Counted from the first letter of the stretch, positions 1 through 6,214 are shown. The stretch is 8,056 nt of DNA from Deltaproteobacteria bacterium (GCA_016874895.1 VGSX01000151.1:1-8056), one strand, 5' to 3'. Numbers and translations are program-made. Notes: a model not told the origin generated them from the sequence alone.

Positions 1-3
1 CAG

Positions 4-29
4 TTGAGGGGGGGGGGGGATGCTATAAT
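4..29 (+). promoter_or_regulatory. Extended -10 promoter with G-tract spacer
   Basis: TATAAT at 24-29 is a perfect sigma-70 -10 box. TG at 21-22, one base upstream of it, makes an extended -10 element. A partial -35-like TTGAGG lies at 4-9, but the spacer is only 14 bp instead of about 17. That spacer is mostly a run of 12 G (8-19). The -10 lies about 60 bp upstream of the small coiled-coil gene, in a locally AT-rich stretch (24-90) that contrasts with the GC-rich genes around it. The promoter call rests on the -10 and TG motifs; the -35 is weak. Confidence 0.5.
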
Positions 30-89
30 AGTATTAATATAAATTGTGTGGAAATGAATTACAAATAAATTTACAGTGAGACAGTTCAA

Positions 90-380
90 ATGATCGACAC
101 CAAAAAAGCCTACCTGGAAAAAATGCAGGGGAAATTACAAGAATGGAAGGCCGATATTGACAAGCTGAAGGCCAAAGCCACGCAGGCCAAGGCTGATGTT
201 AAAATCGAGCTCAGTAAAGAGATCGATGCGGCAGAAAGCCAACATCGGGAACTTGAAAGGCAAAGGCAGGAGTTGGACCGGGCCGATGAAAGCACCTGGG
301 AGCAGGTTAATGGCGGGGTGCAGAATGCCTGGGATAAACTGGACGGTACTTTTAAATCAATTACCGACAGATTTAAATAA
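90..380 (+). CDS. Small coiled-coil protein, Sll1863-type stress family
   Basis: A 96-residue, highly charged, soluble protein with no signal peptide or membrane segment. Residues about 5-65 are rich in K, E, Q, A and L in heptad-like spacing and should form a long helical coiled coil. The tail (about 68-96) contains the W-x3-N-x4-A-W-D-x-L pattern ending in a basic residue, as seen in small coiled-coil proteins annotated as Sll1863-family stress response proteins. Length and layout fit that family, whose members are about 100 residues. Its biochemical role is not established. The ATG at 90 has only a weak GTGAG Shine-Dalgarno at 76-80. It has its own promoter-like region and is separated from the DUF389 gene by 76 bp, so it is probably an independent unit. 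Family assignment is from memory of sequence style; the coding call is strong. Confidence 0.75.
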   Translation: MIDTKKAYLEKMQGKLQEWKADIDKLKAKATQAKADVKIELSKEIDAAESQHRELERQRQELDRADESTWEQVNGGVQNAWDKLDGTFKSITDRFK

Positions 381-434
381 TAAAACCTGCCAAATCAAAG
401 ACGGCAATGTTGGCGCGGCATCACCTCCCTAAGG

Positions 435-455
435 AACCCTTTCTCAAGGTTTTTT
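435..455 (+). terminator. Weak hairpin plus T-run before DUF389 gene
   Basis: AACC-C-TT (435-441) can pair with AAGGTT (446-451) around a 4-base loop, leaving one bulged C. A run of six T (450-455) follows. This resembles a weak intrinsic terminator for the coiled-coil gene. The 3' arm also contains the AAGG (446-449) that serves as Shine-Dalgarno for the ATG at 457, so the hairpin could mask that ribosome site instead. The stem is short and AT-biased, so this is tentative. Confidence 0.3.
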
Positions 456-456
456 G

Positions 457-1482
457 ATGGAGAAAAATCAGACAGACATAGAGTTCCGCACTGCCGTGCG
501 GCTTGATATCCGCCAGGGGGCGGTTCTCGACTGGCCGTATGCCAGCATGAACATCTTATCGGCCCTGATTGCCTCCTATGGTTTGTTGGCCAACAGCCCG
601 GCGGTGGTTATCGGGGCCATGATTGTGGCCATGCTTCTGGGTCCCATCAACGGCTTGGCCCTGGCCCTGGTGGAAAGCGACCGTTCATTGGCCCGCCAGG
701 CGTTGGTGTCCCTCTGCCTTGGCGGACTGGTGGTCTTTGCCACGTCCGTGTTGATCGGGATGGTGCACCAGCAGGTTCCCGTGACCAACGAAATCATGGC
801 GAGGACGGCGCCGAATCTCTTTGATCTGATGATCGCCCTGGGAGGCGGGGCGGCCGGCGCCCTGGCCACGGTGACGCCCCGTTTAAGCGTGGCCTTCGTG
901 GGGGTGGCGGTTGCCACGGCCCTGGTGCCGCCCCTGGCCTCTGCCGGAATTTTAGCGGCCCGGGGCAATTTCGAACTCAGCCGTTCTGCCCTGATCCTGG
1001 TGCTCACCAACATGGTGGCCATTCAATTCGCCGCCTCGGTGGTCCTGTGGCTCAACGGCTTCAGGGGCTTTACCAGGACGGGCGGCCTGCAGCTGGGGTC
1101 CTTTTTACAGCGCAATCTTGTCAGTATCCTCTCTTTGGCGGTGCTGGCGGTTATCCTGACCGCAAACCTGCACCAGGTCATTTCTCGGCAACTTTTTGAG
1201 ACCTCGGTGCGCGGTATCTTGGAGCGCGAAATCAGCGCAGTGCCGGGGGACCGTCTGGCCCTCATTAAAATCAAACGAACCCAGGATGTGACCATGGTGC
1301 GGGCCGTAGTGCGCGGTCCGACGGCGCCGACCCCGGAGGACGTGGCGGCTATGGAAAAAAAATTGCCGGCCCCGGCAGACGGTTCCCGCCTGGAACTTCG
1401 CCTGCGTTTTGTGCAGACCACGATTATGAATCGGGACGGCGTGCTTTACGATACAGGGTCTGACGGCCTGGATAACAATTAA
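457..1482 (+). CDS. DUF389 (TIGR00341-type) membrane protein
   Basis: A 341-residue integral membrane protein of the DUF389 family. The hallmark stretch A-S-Y-G-L-L-x-N-S-P-A-V-V-I-G-A-M at residues 39-55, followed by L-L-G-P-I at 60-64, is characteristic. Further conserved blocks are the glycine-rich G-G-G-A-A-G-A at 129-135 and A-T-A-L-V-P-P-L at 153-160. Hydrophobic segments at about 30-50, 52-72, 82-104, 122-140, 144-168, 176-199 and 218-237 suggest about seven helices. A soluble C-terminal domain (about 240-341) follows. The family's substrate and function are unknown. I chose ATG 457 over the TTG at 454 because AAGG at 446-449 is 7 bp away. It lies 89 bp upstream of mgtE in the same direction, so a link to ion homeostasis is plausible by context only. 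Confidence 0.9.
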   Translation: MEKNQTDIEFRTAVRLDIRQGAVLDWPYASMNILSALIASYGLLANSPAVVIGAMIVAMLLGPINGLALALVESDRSLARQALVSLCLGGLVVFATSVLIGMVHQQVPVTNEIMARTAPNLFDLMIALGGGAAGALATVTPRLSVAFVGVAVATALVPPLASAGILAARGNFELSRSALILVLTNMVAIQFAASVVLWLNGFRGFTRTGGLQLGSFLQRNLVSILSLAVLAVILTANLHQVISRQLFETSVRGILEREISAVPGDRLALIKIKRTQDVTMVRAVVRGPTAPTPEDVAAMEKKLPAPADGSRLELRLRFVQTTIMNRDGVLYDTGSDGLDNN

Positions 1483-1492
1483 GGCTGAGAGA

Positions 1493-1561
1493 ATGAATCA
1501 GACGGGGGCACTTCCGGTTGAACAGCCCTGGTGGGCAGGGCGGGAAAGAGTCCAGGGATAA
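1493..1561 (+). CDS. Possible 22-codon leader peptide upstream of mgtE
   Basis: An ATG at 1493, 10 bp after the DUF389 stop and with a close purine-rich GAGAG at 1487-1491, opens a 22-codon frame ending in TAA at 1559-1561. That stop is 10 bp before the mgtE ATG. Residues 8 and 12 are Pro, and residues 11-16 read QPWWAG. The frame overlaps two mutually exclusive hairpins (GCCCTG/CAGGGC at 1525-1541, and CCCTGG/CCAGGG at 1526-1557). Leader peptides controlling Mg transporters are known elsewhere (MgtL, CorL), but this sequence is not recognisably related to them. A frame this short can occur by chance, and an alternative TTG start for MgtE at 1518 would overlap it. Confidence 0.25.
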   Translation: MNQTGALPVEQPWWAGRERVQG

Positions 1562-1571
1562 AAAGGCAAAT

Positions 1572-2879
1572 ATGAAAAAGTCCCCGGATATCGAAAAGAT
1601 CCGGTCTCAGGCCGGGCAGGGGCAATTTTCCCAGATTGCCGAAGAGTTATCCAGAGTTGCAGCCGAGGATCGAGCAAAATTGCTGGCCGCTCTGCCCGAG
1701 AGCCAGGCCGCCCCGGTTTTCAGGTTTCTGGACCCGGCCTATCAGGAAGAGGTGCTGCACGGGCTGAGCCAGCCCCAGGTGCTGCGACTGGTGGAGGCTC
1801 TGAACCCGGATGACCGGGCCCGGCTGCTGGAGCAGATGCCGGCGGCGCTGGCCAGGAATCTCCTGACCGGTCTGAGTCCGGCGGAACGGCGGATGACCAC
1901 CGAACTCCTGGGATACCCACCCCAGTCAGCCGGCCGCTACATGACCCCGGAGTTTCTGGTCCTGACCCCTGACCTCCCGGTTGCAGAGGCCTGGGAAAAA
2001 ATCCGCAGCCAGGGAAAAAGGGCGGAAACCATCTATGTCCTGCCCGTCATTTCCGGGGATGCCCGGTATATAGGCATAATTCACCTGCGGGAACTGGTCA
2101 TGGCAGACCCAGAGCAGAAAGTGCATGAGTTCCTTGATGATACCCTGCCGCCGATCCTGGCCACCGAAGACCGGGAAATTGCGGCCCGCTCCATCCAGAG
2201 AACGGCGGCGCTGGCGGCGCCTGTGGTTGACGCCCAAGGCCGGTTGTTGGGTCTGGTCACCGTGGATGATGCCATGGATATCCTGGATCGGGAAGGTGAA
2301 GAAGATCTGGCCCGGGCCGGCGGCGGCGCCGAACCATTAAACCGGCCGTATTTTTCCGTTTCGGTCCTGAGATTGGCCCGGACGCGTTTCGTCTGGTTGC
2401 TGACTTTGGCCATTGCCGCGGTTTTGACTGTCAATGTCTTGAAGGTCTTCGAAGCCACCCTGGAGGCCATGGTCACCCTGGCCCTGTTTATCCCCCTGCT
2501 CATTGACACCGGAGGCAACTCCGGGGCCCAGTCGGCCACCGTCCTGGTGCGGGCGATGAGCGTCGGCGAGGTCGAAGCCGGCGACTTTTTACAAATTCTG
2601 CTCCGGGAAGCGGCCGTCGGGTTGCTCCTGGGAAGTATGCTCGCCCTGATGAGCTTCGTGCCGGTCTGGCTGTTTGCGGGCCACAAGATTGCCCTGGTGG
2701 TGGCGCTGACGCTGGTCTGCATCTGTGGCTGGGCCTCTGCGGTGGGGGCCGCTGTTCCCCTGGCAGCCTGGCGCCTGGGGATCGATCCGGCGGTGGCCAG
2801 TGCCCCTTTTATTACTACCCTCATCGATGCCACCGGGCTGATTTTTTATTTCCTGATTGCCCGGGCGGTGCTGTTTTAA
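1572..2879 (+). CDS. mgtE: Magnesium transporter/channel MgtE
   Basis: A 435-residue MgtE, a homodimeric inner-membrane Mg2+ channel gated by cytoplasmic Mg2+. The domain order is complete: a helical N domain of alternating Leu/Arg-rich helices (about 1-118), a CBS pair (about 119-245, starting at A-G-R-Y-M-T-P and including V-T-V-D-D-A-M-D-I-L at 229-238), a connecting helix, and five membrane helices from about 272. The pore-helix signature T-G-G-N-S-G-A-Q-S is at 313-321. The last helix carries T-T-L-I-D-A-T-G, with Asp419 in the position of the pore Asp (D432 of T. thermophilus MgtE). Length is normal (about 450). I chose ATG 1572, which has AAAAGG at 1561-1566, over the TTG at 1518, which would add 18 low-complexity residues. 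The DUF21/CNNM-type gene starts 19 bp downstream. No M-box-sized leader is present. Confidence 0.95.
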   Translation: MKKSPDIEKIRSQAGQGQFSQIAEELSRVAAEDRAKLLAALPESQAAPVFRFLDPAYQEEVLHGLSQPQVLRLVEALNPDDRARLLEQMPAALARNLLTGLSPAERRMTTELLGYPPQSAGRYMTPEFLVLTPDLPVAEAWEKIRSQGKRAETIYVLPVISGDARYIGIIHLRELVMADPEQKVHEFLDDTLPPILATEDREIAARSIQRTAALAAPVVDAQGRLLGLVTVDDAMDILDREGEEDLARAGGGAEPLNRPYFSVSVLRLARTRFVWLLTLAIAAVLTVNVLKVFEATLEAMVTLALFIPLLIDTGGNSGAQSATVLVRAMSVGEVEAGDFLQILLREAAVGLLLGSMLALMSFVPVWLFAGHKIALVVALTLVCICGWASAVGAAVPLAAWRLGIDPAVASAPFITTLIDATGLIFYFLIARAVLF

Positions 2880-2898
2880 GCAAACCCGGGGAACCAGC

Positions 2899-3993
2899 AT
2901 GACCAGCGAAACCCTGACCTGGATGGGAGTAATTTTTTGCGCCACACAGTCGGCGACCTTGTCCGGCCTCAACCTGGCGGTCTTCAGTCTGAGCCGGCTG
3001 CGGCTGGAGACGGCCGCGGAGTCGGGGGATGCCGATGCCAGACGGGTCCTGGCATTGCGGCGGAACGCCAATTTTACCCTGGTGACCATCCTCTGGGGCA
3101 ACGTGTCGGTGAATGTCCTGCTGACGCTGCTGGTGGAATCCCTGCTGGCGGGAGTGGCGGCATTTTTATTCTCCACGGTGGTGATCACCTCTGCCGGGGA
3201 AATCATGCCCCAGGCCTATTTTTCCCGCCATGCCTTGTGGGTGGCGTCTCGGCTGTCACCGCTGTTGCGCTGCTATCAGGTTCTGCTCTGGCCCATTGCC
3301 TGGCCGGTGGGGAAATTGCTGGATGCCTGGATCGGTCCGGAAGGGGTGCCCTGGTTCCGGGAAGCAGAATTGCGGGACATGCTGGAACACCACGCGAAGA
3401 GTCATGAAACCGAGATCAGCCGGCTGGAGGCCATGGGCGCCATTAATTTTCTGAAGCTCGACGACCTGCCGGTGTCGGACGAAGGGGAGCCCCTGCACCC
3501 GGAAAGCATCGTGTCTTTGCCCTTCCGGAACGGCGCGCCGGTCTTTCCTTCCTTCCAGCGGTCGGCGGCTGATCCGTTCCTGGACCGGTTGGAGGCCTCG
3601 GGAAAAAAGTGGGTGGTGATTACCGACGAAGACGGCCAGCCCCGATACGTCTTAAACGCCCATGAATTTCTCCGGGACGCCCTGTTTGCCGGGGAGGCTT
3701 TCGATCCCGTGGCCGCCTGTCATCGACCTCTCATCGTCGCAGACTCAAGACGGCCCCTGGGGCAGGTTTTGAACCAGCTCACGGTGCGGGCCGAGAAGCC
3801 GGGGGACGACGTAGTCGACGAAGACCTGATCCTGGTCTGGAGCCCGGCCGGCAGGCGTATTATTACCGGCGCGGACATCCTCGGACGCCTGCTGCGAGGC
3901 ATCACCCGGGTCACCAGGGCCGCTCCCGACGACCGCCGTCAAGCCGTGCAAGCTGGCGCCGCGTCAGCACCTCAACACCAAAAACCTCGATAA
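2899..3993 (+). CDS. CNNM/CorB-like DUF21 membrane protein
   Basis: A 364-residue protein with an N-terminal DUF21 (CNNM transmembrane) domain at about 5-145. Residues 22-25 read SGLN, G-N-V-x-V-N is at 67-72, and G-E-I-M-P-Q-A-x-x-S-R-H at 100-111 matches the strongly conserved CNNM core. K-L-L-D-x-x-x-G follows at 139-146. This S-G-L-N and P-Q-A-x-x-S-R-H form resembles eukaryotic CNNM proteins more than the usual CorC/HlyC type, which has Glu in place of Asn. The cytoplasmic part (about 180-335) looks like a degenerate CBS pair; K-W-V-V-I-T-D-E-D-G at 237-246 is typical. The family is implicated in Mg2+ (or Co2+) export. The start has GGGGA at 2888-2892 and lies 19 bp after mgtE, implying co-transcription and a joint Mg2+ role. 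An in-frame TTG at 2857 would overlap mgtE and is less likely. The basic tail after about 340 is unconserved in style. Confidence 0.88.
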   Translation: MTSETLTWMGVIFCATQSATLSGLNLAVFSLSRLRLETAAESGDADARRVLALRRNANFTLVTILWGNVSVNVLLTLLVESLLAGVAAFLFSTVVITSAGEIMPQAYFSRHALWVASRLSPLLRCYQVLLWPIAWPVGKLLDAWIGPEGVPWFREAELRDMLEHHAKSHETEISRLEAMGAINFLKLDDLPVSDEGEPLHPESIVSLPFRNGAPVFPSFQRSAADPFLDRLEASGKKWVVITDEDGQPRYVLNAHEFLRDALFAGEAFDPVAACHRPLIVADSRRPLGQVLNQLTVRAEKPGDDVVDEDLILVWSPAGRRIITGADILGRLLRGITRVTRAAPDDRRQAVQAGAASAPQHQKPR

Positions 3994-4009
3994 ATCAAGG
4001 GGGTTCGTC

Positions 4010-4258
4010 ATGATCGACCACACCCGTATTGTGCGGCTCGAAGACGGGGTAAACGGCTTTCTGGTTAATTCGGTGGAAGAGGCCGCAGCCAGGATAGTCC
4101 AGTTGGTCAAAGATGAGGCCTTGCGCCGGCGGTTGGGCGAGGCCGGTCGGGAAACCGTGCGGCAAAAGTTCCTGCTGAGCCGCAAACTGGAGCAGTATCT
4201 GGACCTGTTCAACTCTTTTGAGACCAATTTCACCCTGAAACAGGCCCAATCAGGATAA
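4010..4258 (+). pseudogene. C-terminal remnant of GT4 glycosyltransferase (TreT-like)
   Basis: An 82-codon open frame that encodes only the end of a GT-B glycosyltransferase of family GT4. Residues 10-18 (L-E-D-G-V-N-G-F-L) are the classic nucleotide-sugar-proximal loop. V-E-E-A-A, L-G-E-A-G-R-E-T-V-R and F-L-L-S-R-K-L-E-Q-Y-L-D-L-F then follow, which is the C-terminal helix pattern of trehalose-synthase (TreT)-type GT4 enzymes. The other roughly 300 residues, including the acceptor domain and the E-x7-E region, are absent upstream, where the intact CNNM-like gene ends 16 bp away. The ATG at 4010 sits by chance after a good AAGGGGG (3998-4003), so the fragment could be translated but cannot be an active transferase alone. 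It is followed by other broken carbohydrate genes in the same orientation. Confidence 0.75.
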
Positions 4259-4351
4259 CCAGTCGACTGCACTTCGAGAGGAGTACTGGAACTAATGGTC
4301 GACGGCAAAGCTAACACTGCGTAAAACACGGCATCTCTCCAGATAAAAATA

Positions 4352-4489
4352 ATGGACACTATCGTGGAAATCATCGCGGTTATCGTCGGTCTGGTAACAT
4401 GTTTTTATGGATATCCGCTGTTTCGCCTCCTTCTAATCCTGGCCGGGCTACTGGGTGTTGGAGATGCTCGTGGACGGCTTCCGGTTTGA
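4352..4489 (+). pseudogene. N-terminal scrap of small membrane protein fused to glgX
   Basis: A 45-codon frame. Its first about 35 residues form one hydrophobic membrane segment with two halves (I-V-E-I-I-A-V-I-V-G-L-V, then P-L-F-R-L-L-L-I-L-A-G-L-L-G). The G-Y-P-L-F-R-L-L-L-x-L-A-G-x-L-G pattern resembles the repeat of DUF4203-like small membrane proteins. At about 4446-4452 the DNA switches to glgX sequence in another reading frame, so residues 36-45 are out-of-frame glgX, ending at TGA 4487-4489. No convincing Shine-Dalgarno is seen. The junction sequence GGGCTACTGGG is compatible with both parents, suggesting joining at short homology. The family call is tentative. Confidence 0.4.
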
Positions 4490-4976
4490 TCTCGCCTCCC
4501 CCCTGGCCCGGGAGCTCCATGAAGTGGACCGGCTGGGGGCCTTTTTCGACATCATCCACCAGGATCCGGTCATCTCCCAGGTGAAGCTCATCGCCGAACC
4601 CTGGGACCTGGGGGAAGGCGGCTATCAGGTGGGTAATTTCCCGGTGTTGTGGGCTGAATGGAACGCCAACTATCGGGACACGATACGAAAATTCTGATAG
4701 GGGGACGGGGGCCAGACGGCCGAGCTGGCCTACCGGTTGACGGGCAGCAGCGATCTTTATGCCAATAGCGGCAGACGGCCCTATGCCAGCATCAATTTTG
4801 TCACCGCCCATGACGGCTTCACCCTAAGGGACCTGGTGAGTTACGATCATAAGCACAATGAGGCCAATGGCGAGGACAACCGGGACGGCTCGGACAATAA
4901 CCTGAGCTGGAACTGCGGCGCCGAAGGGCCCACCGACGATCCTGATATCCTGGCCCTGCGGGCCCGCCAGCAGCGC
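4449..4976 (+). pseudogene. glgX: Internal fragment of glycogen debranching enzyme GlgX, two stops
   Basis: About 176 codons of the catalytic core of an isoamylase-type GH13 debranching enzyme (full length about 700 residues), which cleaves alpha-1,6 branches of glycogen. Visible are the nucleophile motif D-G-F-R-F-D (Asp codon 4488), the acid/base motif I-A-E-P-W-D (Glu codon 4596) and T-A-H-D-G-F-T (Asp codon 4812). All three catalytic residues survive. G-G-Y-Q-V-G-N-F-P and N-E-A-N-G-E-D-N-R-D-G are also diagnostic of GlgX. The frame stays continuous except for tandem stops TGA-TAG at 4695-4700, where family members have Trp-Arg before G-D-G. The upstream part (N-terminal CBM48 and first half of the barrel) and the downstream C-terminus are deleted. 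The 3' edge runs into ppsA at about 4971-4977 within a shared CAGCGC. It is non-functional. Confidence 0.88.
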
Positions 4977-5277
4977 CACCGCCGAGGACCTGCCCGAGGC
5001 CAGCTTTGCCGGCCAGCAGGAGAGTTTCCTGAATGTCACCGGCGAAACCGAGTTGCTGGACTCCTGCCGCCGCTAATTTGCCTCACAGACCATGGCCGAA
5101 TACGGCCTGATCCGGGGGGAAAACGGCCTGGAGATCTACGTCATGGCCGAAATCCCCGCCAACATCACATTGGCCGAAGAGTTTGCCAAGCGCTTCGACG
5201 GCTTTTCCATCGGCAGCAACGACCTGACCCAGCTTACCCTCGGGGCGGACCGGGACTCGGGGTTCCTTCTGTTTTAA
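4972..5277 (+). pseudogene. ppsA: Internally deleted PEP synthase remnant
   Basis: Two separate pieces of phosphoenolpyruvate synthase (pyruvate, water dikinase; gluconeogenesis) joined in one frame. Codons 4972-5085 carry the ATP-grasp N-domain motif S-A-T-A-E-D-L-P-E-A-S-F-A-G-Q-Q-E, then F-L-N-V-T-G-E. They run into an in-frame TAA at 5074, where relatives have Cys or Trp, followed by F-A-S. From about 5086 the sequence jumps to the C-terminal TIM-barrel: M-A-E-Y-G-L-x-R-G-E-N-G-L at 5092 on, V-M-A-E-I-P, and the substrate-loop G-S-N-D-L-T-Q-L-T-L-G. Several hundred codons are missing, including the phospho-histidine swivelling domain, and homology stops at about 5259, so the C-terminal active-site Cys is gone too. 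ATG 5092 could start a 61-residue peptide, but that is not a working enzyme. Confidence 0.88.
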
Positions 5278-5371
5278 CTCATGAAAATTCATCCCAAAAG
5301 CCTTTTTTACCCTGCCGATATGCGTGCAGGAAGATATGCAGAGACTATAACAAATGTTTGCCTCGGGTTTA

Positions 5372-6214
5372 CTAGATGGCCCGTTTGACAACCATTACGG
5401 CACAGTGGGCATAAGCCACAACCCGCTCGGTGACGCTGCCCATGAGGAAAGAACTCAGCTCGGTCATGCCAAGGGCTCCCATGACGATGAGATCCGCCTT
5501 CTTGTCGCTGGCTGCCTCAATGATGGCCAGATAGGGGCGCCCCTGGTATACCAGGGTCTGGATCTCAAGACCCTGCAAGGCCGCTTCTTCCTTTAATTTT
5601 TTAACGATGGCCCAGGCAGTGGAGATTTTGTCCTCATCCCGGGCCACCGAAACGGCTATTAAGTCAGCCCCCACCCGCTTGGTAATAAACCTGGCTTCCT
5701 CCCAGGCTGCGGCGCTGTAGGGGGAGCCGTCGCTGGCCAGGAGGATTCGTTCAAACTTCAACGGCACTCCCGCCGGGATGACCAAGACATTGAAAGGGCT
5801 GTAGCCGATAACCCGGGCCACGACATTGCCCATCATCAGGCGGAACAGCCTGGAGCGGCCATGGCGGCCCATGATAATCATATCGGGTTGGATCTTCTCG
5901 GCTTCCTCAATAATGGCCTCGTAGGAGTGCTCACTACGTCGCACCAGAGTTTCCACAGGTATGTCCAGCTGTTCAGCCATGGCTTTGCAGGACTCGAGGT
6001 GCTTGCGCATCTCGATCTCCCTCTGGGCCACCATTTCCGGAGCCCGAGTCTCCAACTCAGGATAAAATTCCAACACCGTTAAAAAATAGATCTTACTGCC
6101 ACACAACTCCGCCAGCGCTAAGGTTCCCGCAATGGCGCCCCGACTAGCTTCAGAGCCGTCGGTACAAACCAATAACCTCTCCAGTCTGGCAGGGCAAATC
6201 GGCGACCGCTCCAT
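5372..6214 (-). CDS. Tandem universal stress protein (two UspA domains)
   Basis: A 280-residue cytoplasmic protein with two Usp domains. Domain 1 covers about 11-147 and domain 2 about 153-279. Each begins with the beta-strand/Asp motif of ATP-binding Usp proteins (C-T-D-G-S with Asp19; A-S-D-G-S with Asp162). The phosphate-binding G-x2-G-x9-G-(S/T) motif is complete in domain 2 (Gly246, Gly249, Gly259-Ser260). Domain 1 has Gly116, Gly119 and Gly129 but Asn130 instead of Ser/Thr. ATP/AMP binding is therefore likely at least in domain 2. The start has an excellent GGGAGGA Shine-Dalgarno (6222-6228 on the complement), 7 bp away and inside the upstream gene's end. It is the last gene of a three-gene minus-strand operon, 1 bp after the small membrane protein. 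It may tune the upstream transporter under stress, but that is inference. Confidence 0.93.
   Translation of the reverse strand: MERSPICPARLERLLVCTDGSEASRGAIAGTLALAELCGSKIYFLTVLEFYPELETRAPEMVAQREIEMRKHLESCKAMAEQLDIPVETLVRRSEHSYEAIIEEAEKIQPDMIIMGRHGRSRLFRLMMGNVVARVIGYSPFNVLVIPAGVPLKFERILLASDGSPYSAAAWEEARFITKRVGADLIAVSVARDEDKISTAWAIVKKLKEEAALQGLEIQTLVYQGRPYLAIIEAASDKKADLIVMGALGMTELSSFLMGSVTERVVAYAHCAVMVVKRAI

Noticed and set aside
1483..1571. M-box (ykoK) Mg2+ riboswitch before mgtE
   Set aside because: The gap is only 89 bp, far shorter than an M-box (about 170 nt), and its conserved core is not visible.
2081..2833. Long minus-strand open frame of 250 codons
   Set aside because: It is antisense to mgtE, Arg/Ser/Thr-rich and low in hydrophobic structure, a typical shadow frame in GC-rich DNA.
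4260..4269. Palindrome CAGTCGACTG after the glycosyltransferase remnant
   Set aside because: It is a single 10-bp palindrome without a partner site or neighbouring regulator. A second GTCGAC at 4298-4303 is too little to claim an operator.
4695..4700. UGA-UAG as selenocysteine/pyrrolysine recoding in GlgX
   Set aside because: Relatives have Trp-Arg here, not Cys or Lys. The gene also lacks both ends, and ppsA next door has a TAA as well. Pseudogene decay explains everything.
5305..5335. CCTGC…GCAGG hairpin as a terminator between the converging units
   Set aside because: The stem is only 5 bp with a 10-base loop and lacks a T-run on either strand.
4737..5375. A single 212-residue protein across the glgX/ppsA region
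   Set aside because: Only the first about 80 residues are GlgX. After about 4977 the frame runs out of frame through ppsA and into intergenic DNA.
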